This document shows positions 54,891-64,000 of a DNA stretch of 64,000 nucleotides, one piece after another. The stretch is from assembly GCF_002870125.1 (NCBI RefSeq), contig NZ_PNEO01000001.1, forward strand, positions 62,001 through 126,000, read 5' to 3'. The notes below the pieces were generated by a model. The model was not told the origin of the DNA, made no database searches, and saw only the letters and a list, made by a program, of their open reading frames with translations. How positions within the stretch are numbered: position 1 is the first letter of the stretch; each line of letters starts with the position of its first letter. The position numbers and the translations under genes are program-made. The stretch is from Burkholderia sp. WAC0059 (GTDB lineage Bacteria; Pseudomonadota; Gammaproteobacteria; Burkholderiales; Burkholderiaceae).

Positions 54891-55634
54891 TCAGCTCGCC
54901 GGGTTCCGTGAGCGCGTGCGGCCGCGGTGCTTCTCGAGCCGCCGCATCGCCTCGCCGACTTCCTCGCCGAATCGCGCGAGCGCGGCCGCGTCGAGGTCCG
55001 GCGGCTGGAGCGCGGACCAGAGCACGTCGACGAGCCGCTGGGCGGTCGCCTCGATGTCGACGCGGCGGTTCGCGAGCGTCGCGTCCCAGAGCACGTGTTC
55101 CATCGGACCGAACACCAGCGAACGCAGCAGCCGCAGCGGCATGTCGCGGCGAATCTGCCCGTCTTCCTGGCCGCGCGCGAGCACGCGCATGAGCGGCGCC
55201 GTGTAGCGGCGCTGCATTTCGGTCAGCGCTTCGCCGAGGTCGTGGTGGCGCGTGCGCCCTTCCGAGAGGACGAGGGCGCACAGGCCCGAGCCGTTCTCGA
55301 GCATCAGCCGCAGATGCGCGCGGACGATGAACGCGAACTGCTGGCGCACGGTGCCGTCGACGGGCAGGCCCGCCTCGATGGCGCCGATGATTTCGTCGTA
55401 CCAGTCGCCGATGACCCGCACGCAGAGCTCGCGCTTGCCGCGAAAGTAGCTGAACACCGTGGCTTCCGAGACGCCGAGGCGCTGCGCGATCCCGGCCGTC
55501 GTCGCGCGCTCGTACCCCTTCTCCGAGAACACCTCGCGTCCGGCCCGGAGGATGTCCTGCACGCGTTGCTGCGACTTGCGGCCCGCCGGCTGGCGGCGCG
55601 ACGCGGATTCCGGGGTTTTCGACGCGACAGACAT
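54891..55634 (-). CDS. TetR/AcrR family regulator, probable regulator of the liu operon
   Basis: 247 residues. Helix-turn-helix in RVQDILRAGREVFSEKGYERATTAGIAQRLGVSEATVFSYFRGKRELCVRVIG (residues ~28-80, quoted as landmarks in part), then a ligand domain with MLENGSGLCALVLSEGRTRHHDLG. ATG 55634 is used; a TTG 15 bp upstream follows a stop codon directly. Divergence from liuA and a palindrome between them suggest it controls leucine degradation, as LiuQ-type TetR proteins do in beta-proteobacteria (recollection). Confidence 0.85.
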   Translation of the reverse strand: MSVASKTPESASRRQPAGRKSQQRVQDILRAGREVFSEKGYERATTAGIAQRLGVSEATVFSYFRGKRELCVRVIGDWYDEIIGAIEAGLPVDGTVRQQFAFIVRAHLRLMLENGSGLCALVLSEGRTRHHDLGEALTEMQRRYTAPLMRVLARGQEDGQIRRDMPLRLLRSLVFGPMEHVLWDATLANRRVDIEATAQRLVDVLWSALQPPDLDAAALARFGEEVGEAMRRLEKHRGRTRSRNPAS

Positions 55635-55672
55635 TTGAGTGGAAGTCAATTAATGGCGGATGTCGCGGATTA

Positions 55673-55690
55673 TCGGATTTAAAATCCGGA
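55673..55690. promoter_or_regulatory. Palindrome between the TetR gene and liuA, candidate operator
   Basis: CGGATTT-A-AAATCCG (perfect, 55674-55688) with near-symmetric flanks TATC / GGATA. It lies 40 bp upstream of the TetR ATG and 140 bp before liuA, in the only AT-rich part of this spacer. Confidence 0.5.
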
Positions 55691-55827
55691 TAAACAAGAG
55701 AAAGGTTCGCATATAAATTGTGAGTGTTGCTCAAAATACCTATTGACGCCCGCACCGACGCGGAGTGAAATGGGCACCGGCATGCGGGCATCCATCGAAT
55801 GTCCGCGCCGGTATGGAGGAGACGACG

Positions 55828-57018
55828 ATGAGCACCGTGCCCGGATTGGCGTTCCCGCTCGGCGAGGAAATCGCGATGCTGCGCGACAGCGTGGCGGGTT
55901 TTGCCGCGAGGGAGATCGCGCCGCGCGCCGGCGCGATCGACCGCACCGACCAGTTCCCGATGGACCTTTGGCGCAAGTTCGGCGAGCTGGGCGTGCTCGG
56001 CATGACCGTGGCCGGGGAGTACGGCGGCGCGAACATGGGCTACACCGCGCACATGGTCGCGATGGAGGAGATTTCGCGCGCGTCGGCCTCGGTCGGGCTT
56101 TCCTACGGCGCGCATTCGAACCTCTGCGTGAACCAGATCCATCGCAACGGCACCGAGGCGCAGAAGCGCCGCTATCTGCCGAAGCTCGTCTCCGGCGAGC
56201 ACGTGGGCGCGCTGGCGATGAGCGAGCCCGACGCCGGCTCGGACGTCGTCGGCATGAAGCTGCGCGCGGACCGGAAAGGCAGCCGCTACGTGCTGAACGG
56301 CACGAAGATGTGGATCACCAACGGCCCCGATTGCGACACGCTGGTCGTCTACGCGAAAACCGATCTCGCGGCCGGGCCGCGCGGCATCACGGCGTTCATC
56401 GTCGAGAAGGGGATGAAGGGCTTCTCGGTGGCGCAGAAGCTCGACAAGCTCGGCATGCGCGGCTCGCACACGGGCGAGCTCGTGTTTCGGGACGTCGAGG
56501 TGCCGGAGGAGAACGTCCTCGGCCAGTTGAACGGCGGCGTGAAGGTGTTGATGAGCGGCCTCGACTACGAACGCGCCGTGCTCGCGGGCGGTCCGGCCGG
56601 CATCATGGCCGCCGTGATGGACGCGGTCGTGCCGTACATTCACGAGCGCAAGCAGTTCGGTCAGGCGATCGGCGAATTCCAGCTCATCCAGGGCAAGGTG
56701 GCCGACCTCTACACGACGTTCCAGGCGTGCCGCGCGTATCTGTACGCCGTCGGCCAGCAACTCGATGCCCTCGACACGCCCGGCAGCGAGCACGTGCGCC
56801 CGCTTCGCAAGGACTGCGCCGGCGTGATTCTCTACACGGCCGAGAAGGCGACCTGGATGGCCGGTGAGGCGATCCAGATTCTGGGCGGCAACGGCTACGT
56901 CAACGACTATCCGGTCGGTCGCCTGTGGCGCGACGCGAAGCTCTACGAGATCGGCGCGGGCACGAGCGAGATTCGCCGCATGCTGATCGGCCGCGAGCTT
57001 TTCGCCGAGACGGCCTGA
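55828..57018 (+). CDS. liuA: Isovaleryl-CoA dehydrogenase
   Basis: 396 residues. FAD enzyme oxidising isovaleryl-CoA to 3-methylcrotonyl-CoA in leucine breakdown. [20 protein letters not shown] (~130), [19 protein letters not shown] (~160) and the catalytic Glu248 in [16 protein letters not shown], the position specific to isovaleryl-CoA dehydrogenases, are seen. [20 protein letters not shown] and [17 protein letters not shown] close the protein. ATG 55828 with GGAGGA upstream. First gene of liuABCD. Confidence 0.96.
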   Translation: MSTVPGLAFPLGEEIAMLRDSVAGFAAREIAPRAGAIDRTDQFPMDLWRKFGELGVLGMTVAGEYGGANMGYTAHMVAMEEISRASASVGLSYGAHSNLCVNQIHRNGTEAQKRRYLPKLVSGEHVGALAMSEPDAGSDVVGMKLRADRKGSRYVLNGTKMWITNGPDCDTLVVYAKTDLAAGPRGITAFIVEKGMKGFSVAQKLDKLGMRGSHTGELVFRDVEVPEENVLGQLNGGVKVLMSGLDYERAVLAGGPAGIMAAVMDAVVPYIHERKQFGQAIGEFQLIQGKVADLYTTFQACRAYLYAVGQQLDALDTPGSEHVRPLRKDCAGVILYTAEKATWMAGEAIQILGGNGYVNDYPVGRLWRDAKLYEIGAGTSEIRRMLIGRELFAETA

Positions 57019-57059
57019 CGGCCGCGCCCGTCCGGTTTCGCTACGCAGGGAAGCGCGCC

Positions 57060-58667
57060 ATGCCGATCATCGAAACGAAGCTCGACCCGCGTTCGGACGC
57101 GTTCCGGGCCAATGCCGCCGCGCTCGAGGCGCTGGTCGCAGATTTGCGCGAGAAGGTCGCGCAGATCGCGCGGGGCGGCGGCGAGGCCGCGCGTGCGAAG
57201 CACGTCGCGCGCGGCAAGCTGCTGCCCCGCGAGCGGGTCGAGCAACTGCTCGACCCAGGCACACCGTTTCTCGAACTGTCCCAGTTCGCCGCCTACGGCA
57301 TGTACGACGGCGCCGCGCCGGGCGCGGGGCTCATCACCGGCATCGGCCGCATCGCCGGACAGGAATGCGTGATCGTCTGCAACGACGCGACCGTGAAGGG
57401 TGGCACCTATTACCCGATGACGGTGAAGAAGCACCTGCGCGCGCAGGAGATCGCCGCGCAGAACCGCCTGCCCTGCGTGTATCTCGTCGATTCGGGCGGC
57501 GCGAACCTGCCGAACCAGGACGAGGTGTTTCCGGATCGCGACCACTTCGGCCGAATCTTCTACAACCAGGCGAATCTGTCGGCCGACGGCATCGCGCAGA
57601 TCGCGGTCGTGATGGGCTCGTGCACGGCGGGCGGAGCCTACGTGCCGGCGATGAGCGACGAGTCGGTCATCGTCGGAAACCAGGGGACGATTTTTCTCGG
57701 CGGGCCGCCGCTCGTGAAGGCGGCGACCGGCGAAGAGGTGAGTGCCGAGGACCTCGGCGGCGGCGACGTGCACACGCGGCTTTCGGGCGTGGCCGATCAT
57801 CTCGCGCACGACGATGCGCATGCGCTCGCGATCGCGCGCGGCATCGTCGGCCGGCTGAACCGCACGCGCGAGGCGCGCGTCGCGCTGCGCGAGCCGCTGC
57901 CGCCGCGCTACGACGCGAAGAGCCTCTACGGCGTGATTCCCGTCGATACGAAAAAGCCCTTCGACGTGCGCGAGGTGATCGCGCGCCTCGTCGACGATTC
58001 GGCATTCGACGAATTCAAGGCGCGCTACGGCGCCACGCTCGTCACGGGCTTCGCCCATCTCTGGGGATATCCGGTCGGCATCGTCGCGAACAATGGCATC
58101 CTGTTCTCCGAGTCGGCGGTGAAGGGTGCCCACTTCATCGAGCTGTGCTGCCAGCGCGGCATTCCGCTCGTGTTCCTGCAGAACATCACCGGGTTCATGG
58201 TCGGCCGAAAATACGAGAACGAGGGCATCGCGCGCCACGGCGCGAAGATGGTGATGGCCGTCGCCACCGCGAAGGTGCCGAAGTTCACGGTCATCATCGG
58301 CGGCTCGTTCGGCGCCGGCAACTACGGCATGGGCGGACGCGCGTACTCGCCGCGCTTCCTCTGGATGTGGCCGAACGCGCGCATCTCCGTGATGGGCGGC
58401 GAGCAGGCCGCCTCGGTGCTCGCGACGGTGCGCCGCGACGGCATCGAGGCGAAGGGCGGCACATGGTCCGCCGACGAGGAAGCCGCGTTCAAACAGCCGG
58501 TTCTCGACCAGTACGAGCGCGAGGGGCACCCGTACTACGCGAGCGCGCGGCTCTGGGACGACGGCGTGATCGACCCGGCCCGGACGCGCGACGTGCTGGG
58601 CCTTGGGCTGGCCGCGGCGATGAACGCGCCCATCGAGCCGACGCGCTTCGGCGTGTTCCGGATGTGA
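57060..58667 (+). CDS. liuB: Methylcrotonyl-CoA carboxylase, carboxyltransferase (beta) subunit
   Basis: 535 residues. Carboxylates 3-methylcrotonyl-CoA with biotin-CO2 from LiuD. Crotonase-like halves with [25 protein letters not shown] (~42), [33 protein letters not shown] (~140, in pieces), [15 protein letters not shown] and [28 protein letters not shown]. The [11 protein letters not shown] stretch separates it from propionyl-CoA carboxylase. 41 bp after liuA. Confidence 0.96.
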   Translation: MPIIETKLDPRSDAFRANAAALEALVADLREKVAQIARGGGEAARAKHVARGKLLPRERVEQLLDPGTPFLELSQFAAYGMYDGAAPGAGLITGIGRIAGQECVIVCNDATVKGGTYYPMTVKKHLRAQEIAAQNRLPCVYLVDSGGANLPNQDEVFPDRDHFGRIFYNQANLSADGIAQIAVVMGSCTAGGAYVPAMSDESVIVGNQGTIFLGGPPLVKAATGEEVSAEDLGGGDVHTRLSGVADHLAHDDAHALAIARGIVGRLNRTREARVALREPLPPRYDAKSLYGVIPVDTKKPFDVREVIARLVDDSAFDEFKARYGATLVTGFAHLWGYPVGIVANNGILFSESAVKGAHFIELCCQRGIPLVFLQNITGFMVGRKYENEGIARHGAKMVMAVATAKVPKFTVIIGGSFGAGNYGMGGRAYSPRFLWMWPNARISVMGGEQAASVLATVRRDGIEAKGGTWSADEEAAFKQPVLDQYEREGHPYYASARLWDDGVIDPARTRDVLGLGLAAAMNAPIEPTRFGVFRM

Positions 58668-58719
58668 CGCAACGGCCCCAGGGCACCGGATGCCCGGCGC
58701 GGCGAAAGGAGACGCAACG

Positions 58720-59523
58720 ATGCAATACGGAACGCTGACGGTCGGGGTAGCGAACGAGGTCGGGACGGTCGTGCTGAATCGGCCCGAGGTGCGCAACGCG
58801 TTCGACGAAACGATGATCGCCGAGCTGACGCGCGCGTTCGAGGCGCTCGGCGCGCGCGACGACGTGCGCGCGATTGTGCTTGCGGCGAACGGCAAGGCGT
58901 TCTGCGCCGGGGCCGACCTGAACTGGATGAAGAGGATGGCGGGCTATTCCGACGCGGAAAACCGCGCCGACGCGCGGCGGCTCGCGCGGATGCTCGACGC
59001 CGTCTATCGCTGCGCGAAGCCGGTCGTGGCGCGCGTCAACGGCGACGCCTACGCGGGCGGGCTCGGGCTCGTCTGCGCGGCCGACGTCGTCGTGGCGGTG
59101 GACACGGCGCGCTTTTGCCTGTCCGAAGCGCGGCTCGGCCTGATGCCGGCTACCATCGCGCCGTACGTGATCCGCGCGCTCGGCGAGCAGGCGTCGCGCC
59201 GCTACTTCGCGACCGCCGAGACGTTCGACTGCGCGACGGCGCTGCGGCTGGGTCTCGTCGGCGAGGCGGTCGCGGCGGACCGGCTAGACGCGGCCGTGGC
59301 GCGGATCGTCGGCGCGTTGCGCGCCAACGGTCCGGACGCGGTGCGCGAATGCCGGGCGCTCGTGCGGGACGTGGCGGGCCGGACCATCGACGAGGCGCTG
59401 ATCGAGGACACGGCGCTGCGCATCGCCCGCATCCGCGCGAGCGACGAAGGGCGCGAGGGCATCGCCGCGTTCCTCGAAAAGCGCGCGCCGCGCTGGCGTG
59501 GCGAAGAGGCGAACTCACGCTAA
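58720..59523 (+). CDS. liuC: Enoyl-CoA hydratase/isomerase family, probable methylglutaconyl-CoA hydratase
   Basis: 267 residues. Crotonase fold: VLNRPEVRNAFDETMIAELTRAF (~19), GKAFCAGADLNWMKRMAGYS (~64, oxyanion hole), CAADVVVAVDTARFCLSEARLGLMPATIAPYV (~115-145). The LNWMKRM segment is common in 3-methylglutaconyl-CoA hydratases. The specific function comes from its position between liuB and liuD. AAAGGAG lies 9 bp upstream. Confidence 0.93.
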   Translation: MQYGTLTVGVANEVGTVVLNRPEVRNAFDETMIAELTRAFEALGARDDVRAIVLAANGKAFCAGADLNWMKRMAGYSDAENRADARRLARMLDAVYRCAKPVVARVNGDAYAGGLGLVCAADVVVAVDTARFCLSEARLGLMPATIAPYVIRALGEQASRRYFATAETFDCATALRLGLVGEAVAADRLDAAVARIVGALRANGPDAVRECRALVRDVAGRTIDEALIEDTALRIARIRASDEGREGIAAFLEKRAPRWRGEEANSR

Positions 59524-59593
59524 CGCGGGCCTTTGCCGCCGATTGGCGAAAACGCGTCGCGGCGAAAGCCGCCGGCGTATTGCGAGACCACTC

Positions 59594-61603
59594 ATGTTCG
59601 ACAGGATCCTGATCGCCAACCGCGGCGAAATCGCCTGCCGCGTCGCGGCCACGTGTCGCCGGCTCGGCATCGCGAGCGTGGCCGTCTATTCGGATGCCGA
59701 TGCGCGGGCAAGACACGTCGCCGTCTGCGACGAAGCCGTGCGCATCGGCGAGGCGAGCGCGCCGCAGAGCTATCTGCGCATCGAGCGGCTGATCGAGGCC
59801 GCGCGCGCGAGCGGCGCGCAGGCCGTTCATCCCGGCTACGGCTTTCTTTCCGAGAACGAAGCGTTCGCGCGCGCCTGCGAGGCCGCCGGCCTCGTGTTCG
59901 TCGGGCCGCCCGTCGGCGCGATTGCCGCGATGGGTTCGAAGGCGGCGGCCAAGGCGCTGATGGAGATGGCCCCGGTGCCGCTCGTGCCCGGCTATCACGG
60001 CGAGGATCGGAACCCGGAACGGTTGCGGCGCGAGGCGGACCGGATCGGCTACCCGGTGCTGCTCAAGGCCAGCGCGGGCGGCGGCGGCAAGGGCATGCGC
60101 GTGGTAGAGCGCGGCGCGGATTTCGCGGCGGCGCTCGCGTCGTGCCGCCGCGAGGCCGCGAGCAGTTTCGGCGACGACCGCGTGCTGATCGAGAAGTACC
60201 TGACGCGACCCCGGCATGTCGAGGTGCAGGTGTTTGCCGACCGCCACGGCGGCGCGGTGTATCTGTTCGACCGGGACTGCTCGGTGCAGCGCCGTCACCA
60301 GAAGGTGCTGGAGGAGGCGCCCGCGCCGGGGCTCGACGCACATGTGCGGCGCGCGATGGGCGAAGCGGCCGTTGCCGCCGCGCGCGCGGTCGGTTACGTC
60401 GGCGCTGGCACCGTCGAGTTCATCATGACGGGCGCCGACTTCTACTTCATGGAGATGAACACGCGGTTGCAGGTCGAGCATCCCGTGACCGAGATGGTGA
60501 CGGGACTCGACCTTGTGGAATGGCAACTGCGCGTGGCGGCCGGCGAGCCGCTGCCGCTCGCGCAATCGCAGCTCGCGTGCCGCGGGCACGCGCTGGAGGC
60601 GAGACTCTACGCGGAGCATCCGGCGCGCGGTTTCCTGCCGTCCACGGGGACGCTCAGGTATCTGCGGATGCCGGAGGCCGTCGAGTTCGAGGTGCGTGAC
60701 AACAGCGTGCGCATCGACAGCGGCGTGCGCGAAGGCGACGAGATCACGCCGTTCTACGATCCGATGATCGCCAAGCTCATCGTGCACGGCGCCACGCGCG
60801 ACGAGGCGCTCGCCCGCATGCGGCGCGCGCTCGAACGATGCGAGGTGGTCGGCCCGCACACGAACGTCGAGTTTTTGCGGCGCCTCGTGGCGAGCGAGCC
60901 GTTTGCGACCGCCGATCTCGATACGGGGCTGATCGAGCGTCATCGCGACACGCTGTTCGCAGCGCGATCGGGGCCACGACGCGAAGCATTGGCGCTGGCC
61001 TGTGCCGCACTGCTCGCCCGCGAGCGCGGGCCGGCCGGCGATGTCTCGCCGTGGGCACGCCTTTCGTGCTGGCGGTTGAACGGCGGCTACATGCGTTCGC
61101 TCGTATGGCGCGAACTCGACACCGATACCGGTTCGCAGACGACGCGGGAAGTTGTCCTTGCCGACGACGGCCGAACGCGGACACTCGGCTTCGAGGGCCG
61201 GTCCGATGCCTGGGCATGGCGGCAGGGCGAGCGGCAGCACGAGTACGAGGTGTCGCTCGGCGATGCGCGCGCGAGCGGCCGCGTATTCGTCGACGGCGAG
61301 GTTTTTCACGTGTTTTGCCGCGGTACGTCGATGGCGTTCGGGTGGCGGAATCCGCTGGCTCATTCGACCGATGCTGGGGAGGACGAGGGGCGTCTGACCG
61401 CGCCGATGCCGGGCAAGGTGATCGCCGTCCTGGTCGAGGCGGGCGCGGTGGTCGAGAAAGGCGCGCCGCTGCTCGTGATGGAGGCGATGAAAATGGAGCA
61501 CACCATTGGCGCGCCGACGGCGGGCAGGGTAAAGGACGTGCTCTATGCGGTTGGCGACCAGGTGGCCGACGGTGCGCAGTTGCTGATTCTCGAAGCGCCG
61601 TAA
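59594..61603 (+). CDS. liuD: Methylcrotonyl-CoA carboxylase, biotin-containing (alpha) subunit
   Basis: 669 residues. Biotin carboxylase domain (1-~445): MFDRILIANRGEIACRV, HPGYGFLSENEAFA, LLKASAGGGGKGMRVV (ATP grasp), RDCSVQRRHQKVLEEAP, MEMNTRLQVEHPVTEMVTG. A variable linker domain (~450-590) precedes the biotinyl domain, with the biotinylated Lys633 in VMEAMKMEHT. Works with LiuB. 70 bp after liuC. HMG-CoA lyase (liuE), often next, is absent here. Confidence 0.96.
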   Translation: MFDRILIANRGEIACRVAATCRRLGIASVAVYSDADARARHVAVCDEAVRIGEASAPQSYLRIERLIEAARASGAQAVHPGYGFLSENEAFARACEAAGLVFVGPPVGAIAAMGSKAAAKALMEMAPVPLVPGYHGEDRNPERLRREADRIGYPVLLKASAGGGGKGMRVVERGADFAAALASCRREAASSFGDDRVLIEKYLTRPRHVEVQVFADRHGGAVYLFDRDCSVQRRHQKVLEEAPAPGLDAHVRRAMGEAAVAAARAVGYVGAGTVEFIMTGADFYFMEMNTRLQVEHPVTEMVTGLDLVEWQLRVAAGEPLPLAQSQLACRGHALEARLYAEHPARGFLPSTGTLRYLRMPEAVEFEVRDNSVRIDSGVREGDEITPFYDPMIAKLIVHGATRDEALARMRRALERCEVVGPHTNVEFLRRLVASEPFATADLDTGLIERHRDTLFAARSGPRREALALACAALLARERGPAGDVSPWARLSCWRLNGGYMRSLVWRELDTDTGSQTTREVVLADDGRTRTLGFEGRSDAWAWRQGERQHEYEVSLGDARASGRVFVDGEVFHVFCRGTSMAFGWRNPLAHSTDAGEDEGRLTAPMPGKVIAVLVEAGAVVEKGAPLLVMEAMKMEHTIGAPTAGRVKDVLYAVGDQVADGAQLLILEAP

Positions 61604-61731
61604 CGGAGATGGCCGGAAAGGCCGGCCGGCACCTCCTCGTGCGCGGCCGGATTCGGCGGATCGGCGGGATTGAGCGGGATGGCTGCGCCGGGAGACTAGG
61701 GCCCGGCGCGCGCGATTCGTCCGCTATCGGC

Positions 61732-62514
61732 TCACGAACCGTGGGCCAGGCGGCAGGTGTGATCGAGCAGGCCTTCGGCCGTGCCCGTGCCGCCCTTCAG
61801 TCGGGAACTGCTGTTCACGATCAGCCAGCCGTCGTGGCTCGCGTCCTGTCCTGCGCCGGTGACGAGTATCGTCTGCGAGGCCATGCCCTGTTGCGCGTCG
61901 AGGTCGCGGTTGACCACGCGGAACGGGTTGTCGCGATCGACGAGGCTCGCGACGCGCATGATGCGATAGCGCTTGCCGTCGAGCGTATCCCACTGCCAGG
62001 CGTCGGGCGGGTCGTTGCGATGGGCGGCGAGCGCGGCGGTGATGTCGGTGCGCATGCAATCGACGTGGATGTGCAACTGGTTCTGCGAGCGGCGCGTCGA
62101 TGCGTTGATTTCGAGGCCGAGCTGGTCGGCCGCGAGCGGCACGCCGGCCCGCTCCTGAACGTAGTGGCCGGCCTTCCAGGCAGCGGCCCAGTATTCCGGC
62201 GAGCCGGCGTAGAGGATCTCGGGGCTCTCGATACCCGGCACGCGATCGGTCGGGATCAGCAGATATTGCGTATGGCCGTTGATGTCCTTGAGGACTGCAT
62301 AGCGGTGTTGCAGATCGACCTCGGTGCAGGGGCCGGGATGCTCGCCGTTGCTCGCCTCGGGCACGCACTGGCCGCCCACGATCTTCCATAGGGCGTCCGA
62401 ATCGGCCGAGGCGAGATGGGTGCAGCCGCCGGTGGCGGCGAGCAGGGCGGCGAGTCCGGTTGCGAGGGCGGCGAAACGGACGGTCTGGAGGAGGTGGACG
62501 ATACGCTTGGTCAT
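61732..62514 (-). CDS. cdh: CDP-diacylglycerol diphosphatase
   Basis: 260 residues. Hydrolyses CDP-diacylglycerol to phosphatidate and CMP. An N-terminal hydrophobic stretch ends LLAATGGC, a possible lipoprotein signal (or membrane anchor). HIT-like core: DALWKIVGGQCVPE (~38), AVLKDINGHTQYLLIPTDRVPGIESPEI (~73), NASTRRSQNQLHIHVDCM with the HxHxD histidine triad-like motif (~145). ATG 62514 chosen as start of the signal. Convergent with liuD. Confidence 0.92.
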   Translation of the reverse strand: MTKRIVHLLQTVRFAALATGLAALLAATGGCTHLASADSDALWKIVGGQCVPEASNGEHPGPCTEVDLQHRYAVLKDINGHTQYLLIPTDRVPGIESPEILYAGSPEYWAAAWKAGHYVQERAGVPLAADQLGLEINASTRRSQNQLHIHVDCMRTDITAALAAHRNDPPDAWQWDTLDGKRYRIMRVASLVDRDNPFRVVNRDLDAQQGMASQTILVTGAGQDASHDGWLIVNSSSRLKGGTGTAEGLLDHTCRLAHGS

Positions 62515-62839
62515 GTCGGCGAGGCTCGGCGTAGGCAACGGGATGGAAAAACGCGCGGCCGGCCTGGCGCCGTTTGCCGGGCTGGCCGGCGGGACTTCTG
62601 CGGATGGGGCGGCTCGCGCGCGGAGCGATGCAGCAGCCCGCATGTTGCCACGGGACGGGGCACAGGAAGATGACGACGACCAGGATGATGCGCGGCCGGC
62701 GCGGGCCGGACGATGGAAAAGGAGGAGCGGCGGCCGGTCGGGCCGTCACGGCGGGGCGCGGTTGGGTGCGAGCCGCCGGCGAGATCGAAATGGAGGGTTT
62801 TCGGCGGCAGGCGGGGGGCCTTGCCGCGGTAGGGCGGCG
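62515..62839. other. Intergenic gap between the 77-residue gene and cdh
   Basis: 325 bp, GC-rich. No supported gene or regulatory motif; long frames on both strands are Arg-rich. Confidence 0.45.
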
Positions 62840-63073
62840 TTACGCGCAGGCGCGCACGCCGCGGTGATCGTCGATCCACATGCGGGCCCAGCGCGAGGCA
62901 TAGGCAAGCGCATGCTCTTCGTCGAAGAAATAGTCGAGCGCGTCGAACGACCAGGCCCTGCCCATGTGGACCGACGACGTTTCGATGGTGAGGCCGGCGG
63001 CGAACAGGCCGTTGGGCAGCGGCTGTGCCGTCAGGGCGACTTCGTAGCCTTTGTAGCGAATGGATTGATTCAT
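62840..63073 (-). CDS. Small conserved hypothetical protein
   Basis: 77 residues. MNQSIRYKGYEVALTAQPL begins a small domain of strands (two Tyr-rich) followed by a helix with DALDYFFDEEHALAYASRWARMWID. Compact, acidic, soluble; similar short proteins are common in Burkholderia but I know no function. ATG 63073 is the best start; the frame extends upstream to 63151 without a better signal. Confidence 0.7.
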   Translation of the reverse strand: MNQSIRYKGYEVALTAQPLPNGLFAAGLTIETSSVHMGRAWSFDALDYFFDEEHALAYASRWARMWIDDHRGVRACA

Positions 63074-63349
63074 GGCGTGGCTATCCGCTTGAGTGACGTT
63101 GCGTTGCGAGTAGGACACACGATAGGGCACGCGGCGCGCGACGGAAACCAATCTTTATTCGCAAGCAAATGACGGGCGGCCTGCAACGGTTTTCGCCGTG
63201 ACGACGGGAAGCGCTCGCGCGGCGGGAATAACGGTGCGCCACGGCGACCGGGGCGGCATGGCGGACGATGCGGAACCGCCCCCGCGCGGCGATGCGTGCC
63301 GGGCGCTCCGCACCGTCCCGCCGTTCGTATCGGCGGCGAACCGGATGCT

Positions 63350-64000
63350 TCAGACGGCGAGGCTCAGCAGACTTGCCGGGGACGTTTCTTCGGACGCTGC
63401 ACCCGTTTGTGACGCGGCGCGATGCGTATTGAATGCCAGCGCGAACTGCGCGGCCTGGGTGCCGACGGTCGAGAGCTGGTCCACGACCTTCGGGTCCGAG
63501 CACTGATGGGCGCTCTCGAAGCGCGTTTCGAGCGTGTTGATGCCGGCGCCGAACGGCGTCGGCCAGCCGCGCAGCGCATGGACGATCGAGCGCAGCGAAG
63601 TGAGCACCGAGCCGGCGGCCTGCCAGCCGTAGGCCGTGACGATGCAGCCGACCGCGCGTCCGTCCAGATAGGGGCGGCTGTCGTTGCGCAGTTCCTCGAG
63701 CGTGTCGAGCGCGTTCTTTACGAGGCCCGATACGCCGCCGTGATACCCGGGCGTCGCGATGATGACGGCATCGGCCGCGCGGACCGCCTCGATCAGTTCG
63801 AGCTGGGCGTCGGTGCGCTGCGCGCTTTCGGGCGCGTAGTGCGGGAGGCTGTGCAGAAAGGTGCCGCCGAACAGTTGCGTGCGTGCGCCCGCGTGTTCGG
63901 CGCCGCGCAGCGCGAAGCCGAGCGCGCGCTCGGTCGACGATGCAGCGCGCGTCGTCCCGCCGATGCCGACGACGAGCGGCAGGCGGGGGGAATGGGATGT
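63350..64000 (-). CDS. NADPH-dependent FMN reductase, partial (start outside window)
   Basis: 216 residues are visible, and the N-terminus lies beyond position 64000. PLVVGIGGTTRAASSTERAL (start of the flavodoxin-like fold, FMN phosphate loop), AVIIATPGYHGGVSGLVKNALD (the NADPH-dependent FMN reductase signature) and LDGRAVGCIVTAYGWQAAGS are clear. The C-terminal helix reads ALAFNTHRAAS. Reaction: flavin reduction at the expense of NAD(P)H; the partner enzyme is unknown. Frame is unbroken from 64000 to the stop at 63350. Confidence 0.9.
   Translation of the reverse strand, partial: TSHSPRLPLVVGIGGTTRAASSTERALGFALRGAEHAGARTQLFGGTFLHSLPHYAPESAQRTDAQLELIEAVRAADAVIIATPGYHGGVSGLVKNALDTLEELRNDSRPYLDGRAVGCIVTAYGWQAAGSVLTSLRSIVHALRGWPTPFGAGINTLETRFESAHQCSDPKVVDQLSTVGTQAAQFALAFNTHRAASQTGAASEETSPASLLSLAV

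Noticed and set aside
53608..56793. Very long (1061-codon) minus-strand open frame across DUF2891, TetR and liuA
   Set aside because: It is Arg/Ala-rich chance coding against well-supported genes; high GC makes stop codons rare on the opposite strand.

Overview
The window reads as chromosomal DNA of a high-GC beta-proteobacterium of the Burkholderia sensu lato group. The reasons are a classic Burkholderia-type trimeric porin, several families common in Burkholderiaceae (DUF2968, DUF6232, DUF2891-like, DUF2252-like), a C-P lyase cluster with a DUF1045 gene, FlhDC-type flagellar control, and a liu (leucine degradation) operon. Coding density is high. AT-rich stretches are confined to regulatory regions at about 60-240, 28390-28830 and 44740-45180. 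I see no rRNA, tRNA, CRISPR array, insertion sequence or prophage.

Layout. 0-18 kb holds mostly single housekeeping genes: porin, an unrecognised membrane protein, a DUF2252 protein, a GNAT acetyltransferase, a short-chain dehydrogenase, a sirtuin, a PNPOx-like flavoprotein, 6-phosphogluconate dehydrogenase, a LysM/M23 lipoprotein, threonine aldolase, a DHA2 exporter and glycogen phosphorylase. An orphan amino-acid-binding protein follows. 19.2-37.2 kb is a phosphonate region: phnGHIJKLM on the minus strand, divergent from phnF-DUF1045-phnN, and a separate phnCDE transporter operon about 7 kb away. Between the two phosphonate blocks lie an IclR regulator (probably PcaR), the cytochrome bo3 operon cyoABCD and pcaF. 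37.4-44.7 kb carries a metallocarboxypeptidase/alpha-beta hydrolase pair, a CDF transporter, a 28-codon small ORF, a DszC-like flavoprotein, mntH and flhDC. 45.3-53.5 kb carries small membrane proteins and lipoproteins, an MFS carrier and a divergent 1063-residue class A PBP-like protein. 53.8-61.6 kb is a TetR regulator with a DUF2891 gene, divergent from liuABCD. The last 2 kb has a CDP-diacylglycerol diphosphatase, a small protein and an FMN reductase cut by the window edge.

How the parts work together. The phn genes encode uptake (CDE), C-P bond cleavage (GHIJ, M), ATPase subunits (K, L), PRPP formation (N) and a HutC-type regulator (F). A 2H-phosphoesterase-like DUF1045 protein sits where a PhnP-type cyclic phosphodiesterase would be expected, and no PhnP is seen here. 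Palindromes sharing CGTCTAGA lie in both phn promoter regions, which suggests one PhnF regulon across the two loci. The IclR gene and pcaF appear to be regulator and target: pcaF has a near-consensus sigma70 promoter followed by a 12/15 match to the PcaR box as I remember it. The cyo operon between them has a candidate ANR/FNR box at about -41.5 from a predicted start. The liu operon lacks liuE here, so HMG-CoA lyase must be encoded elsewhere.
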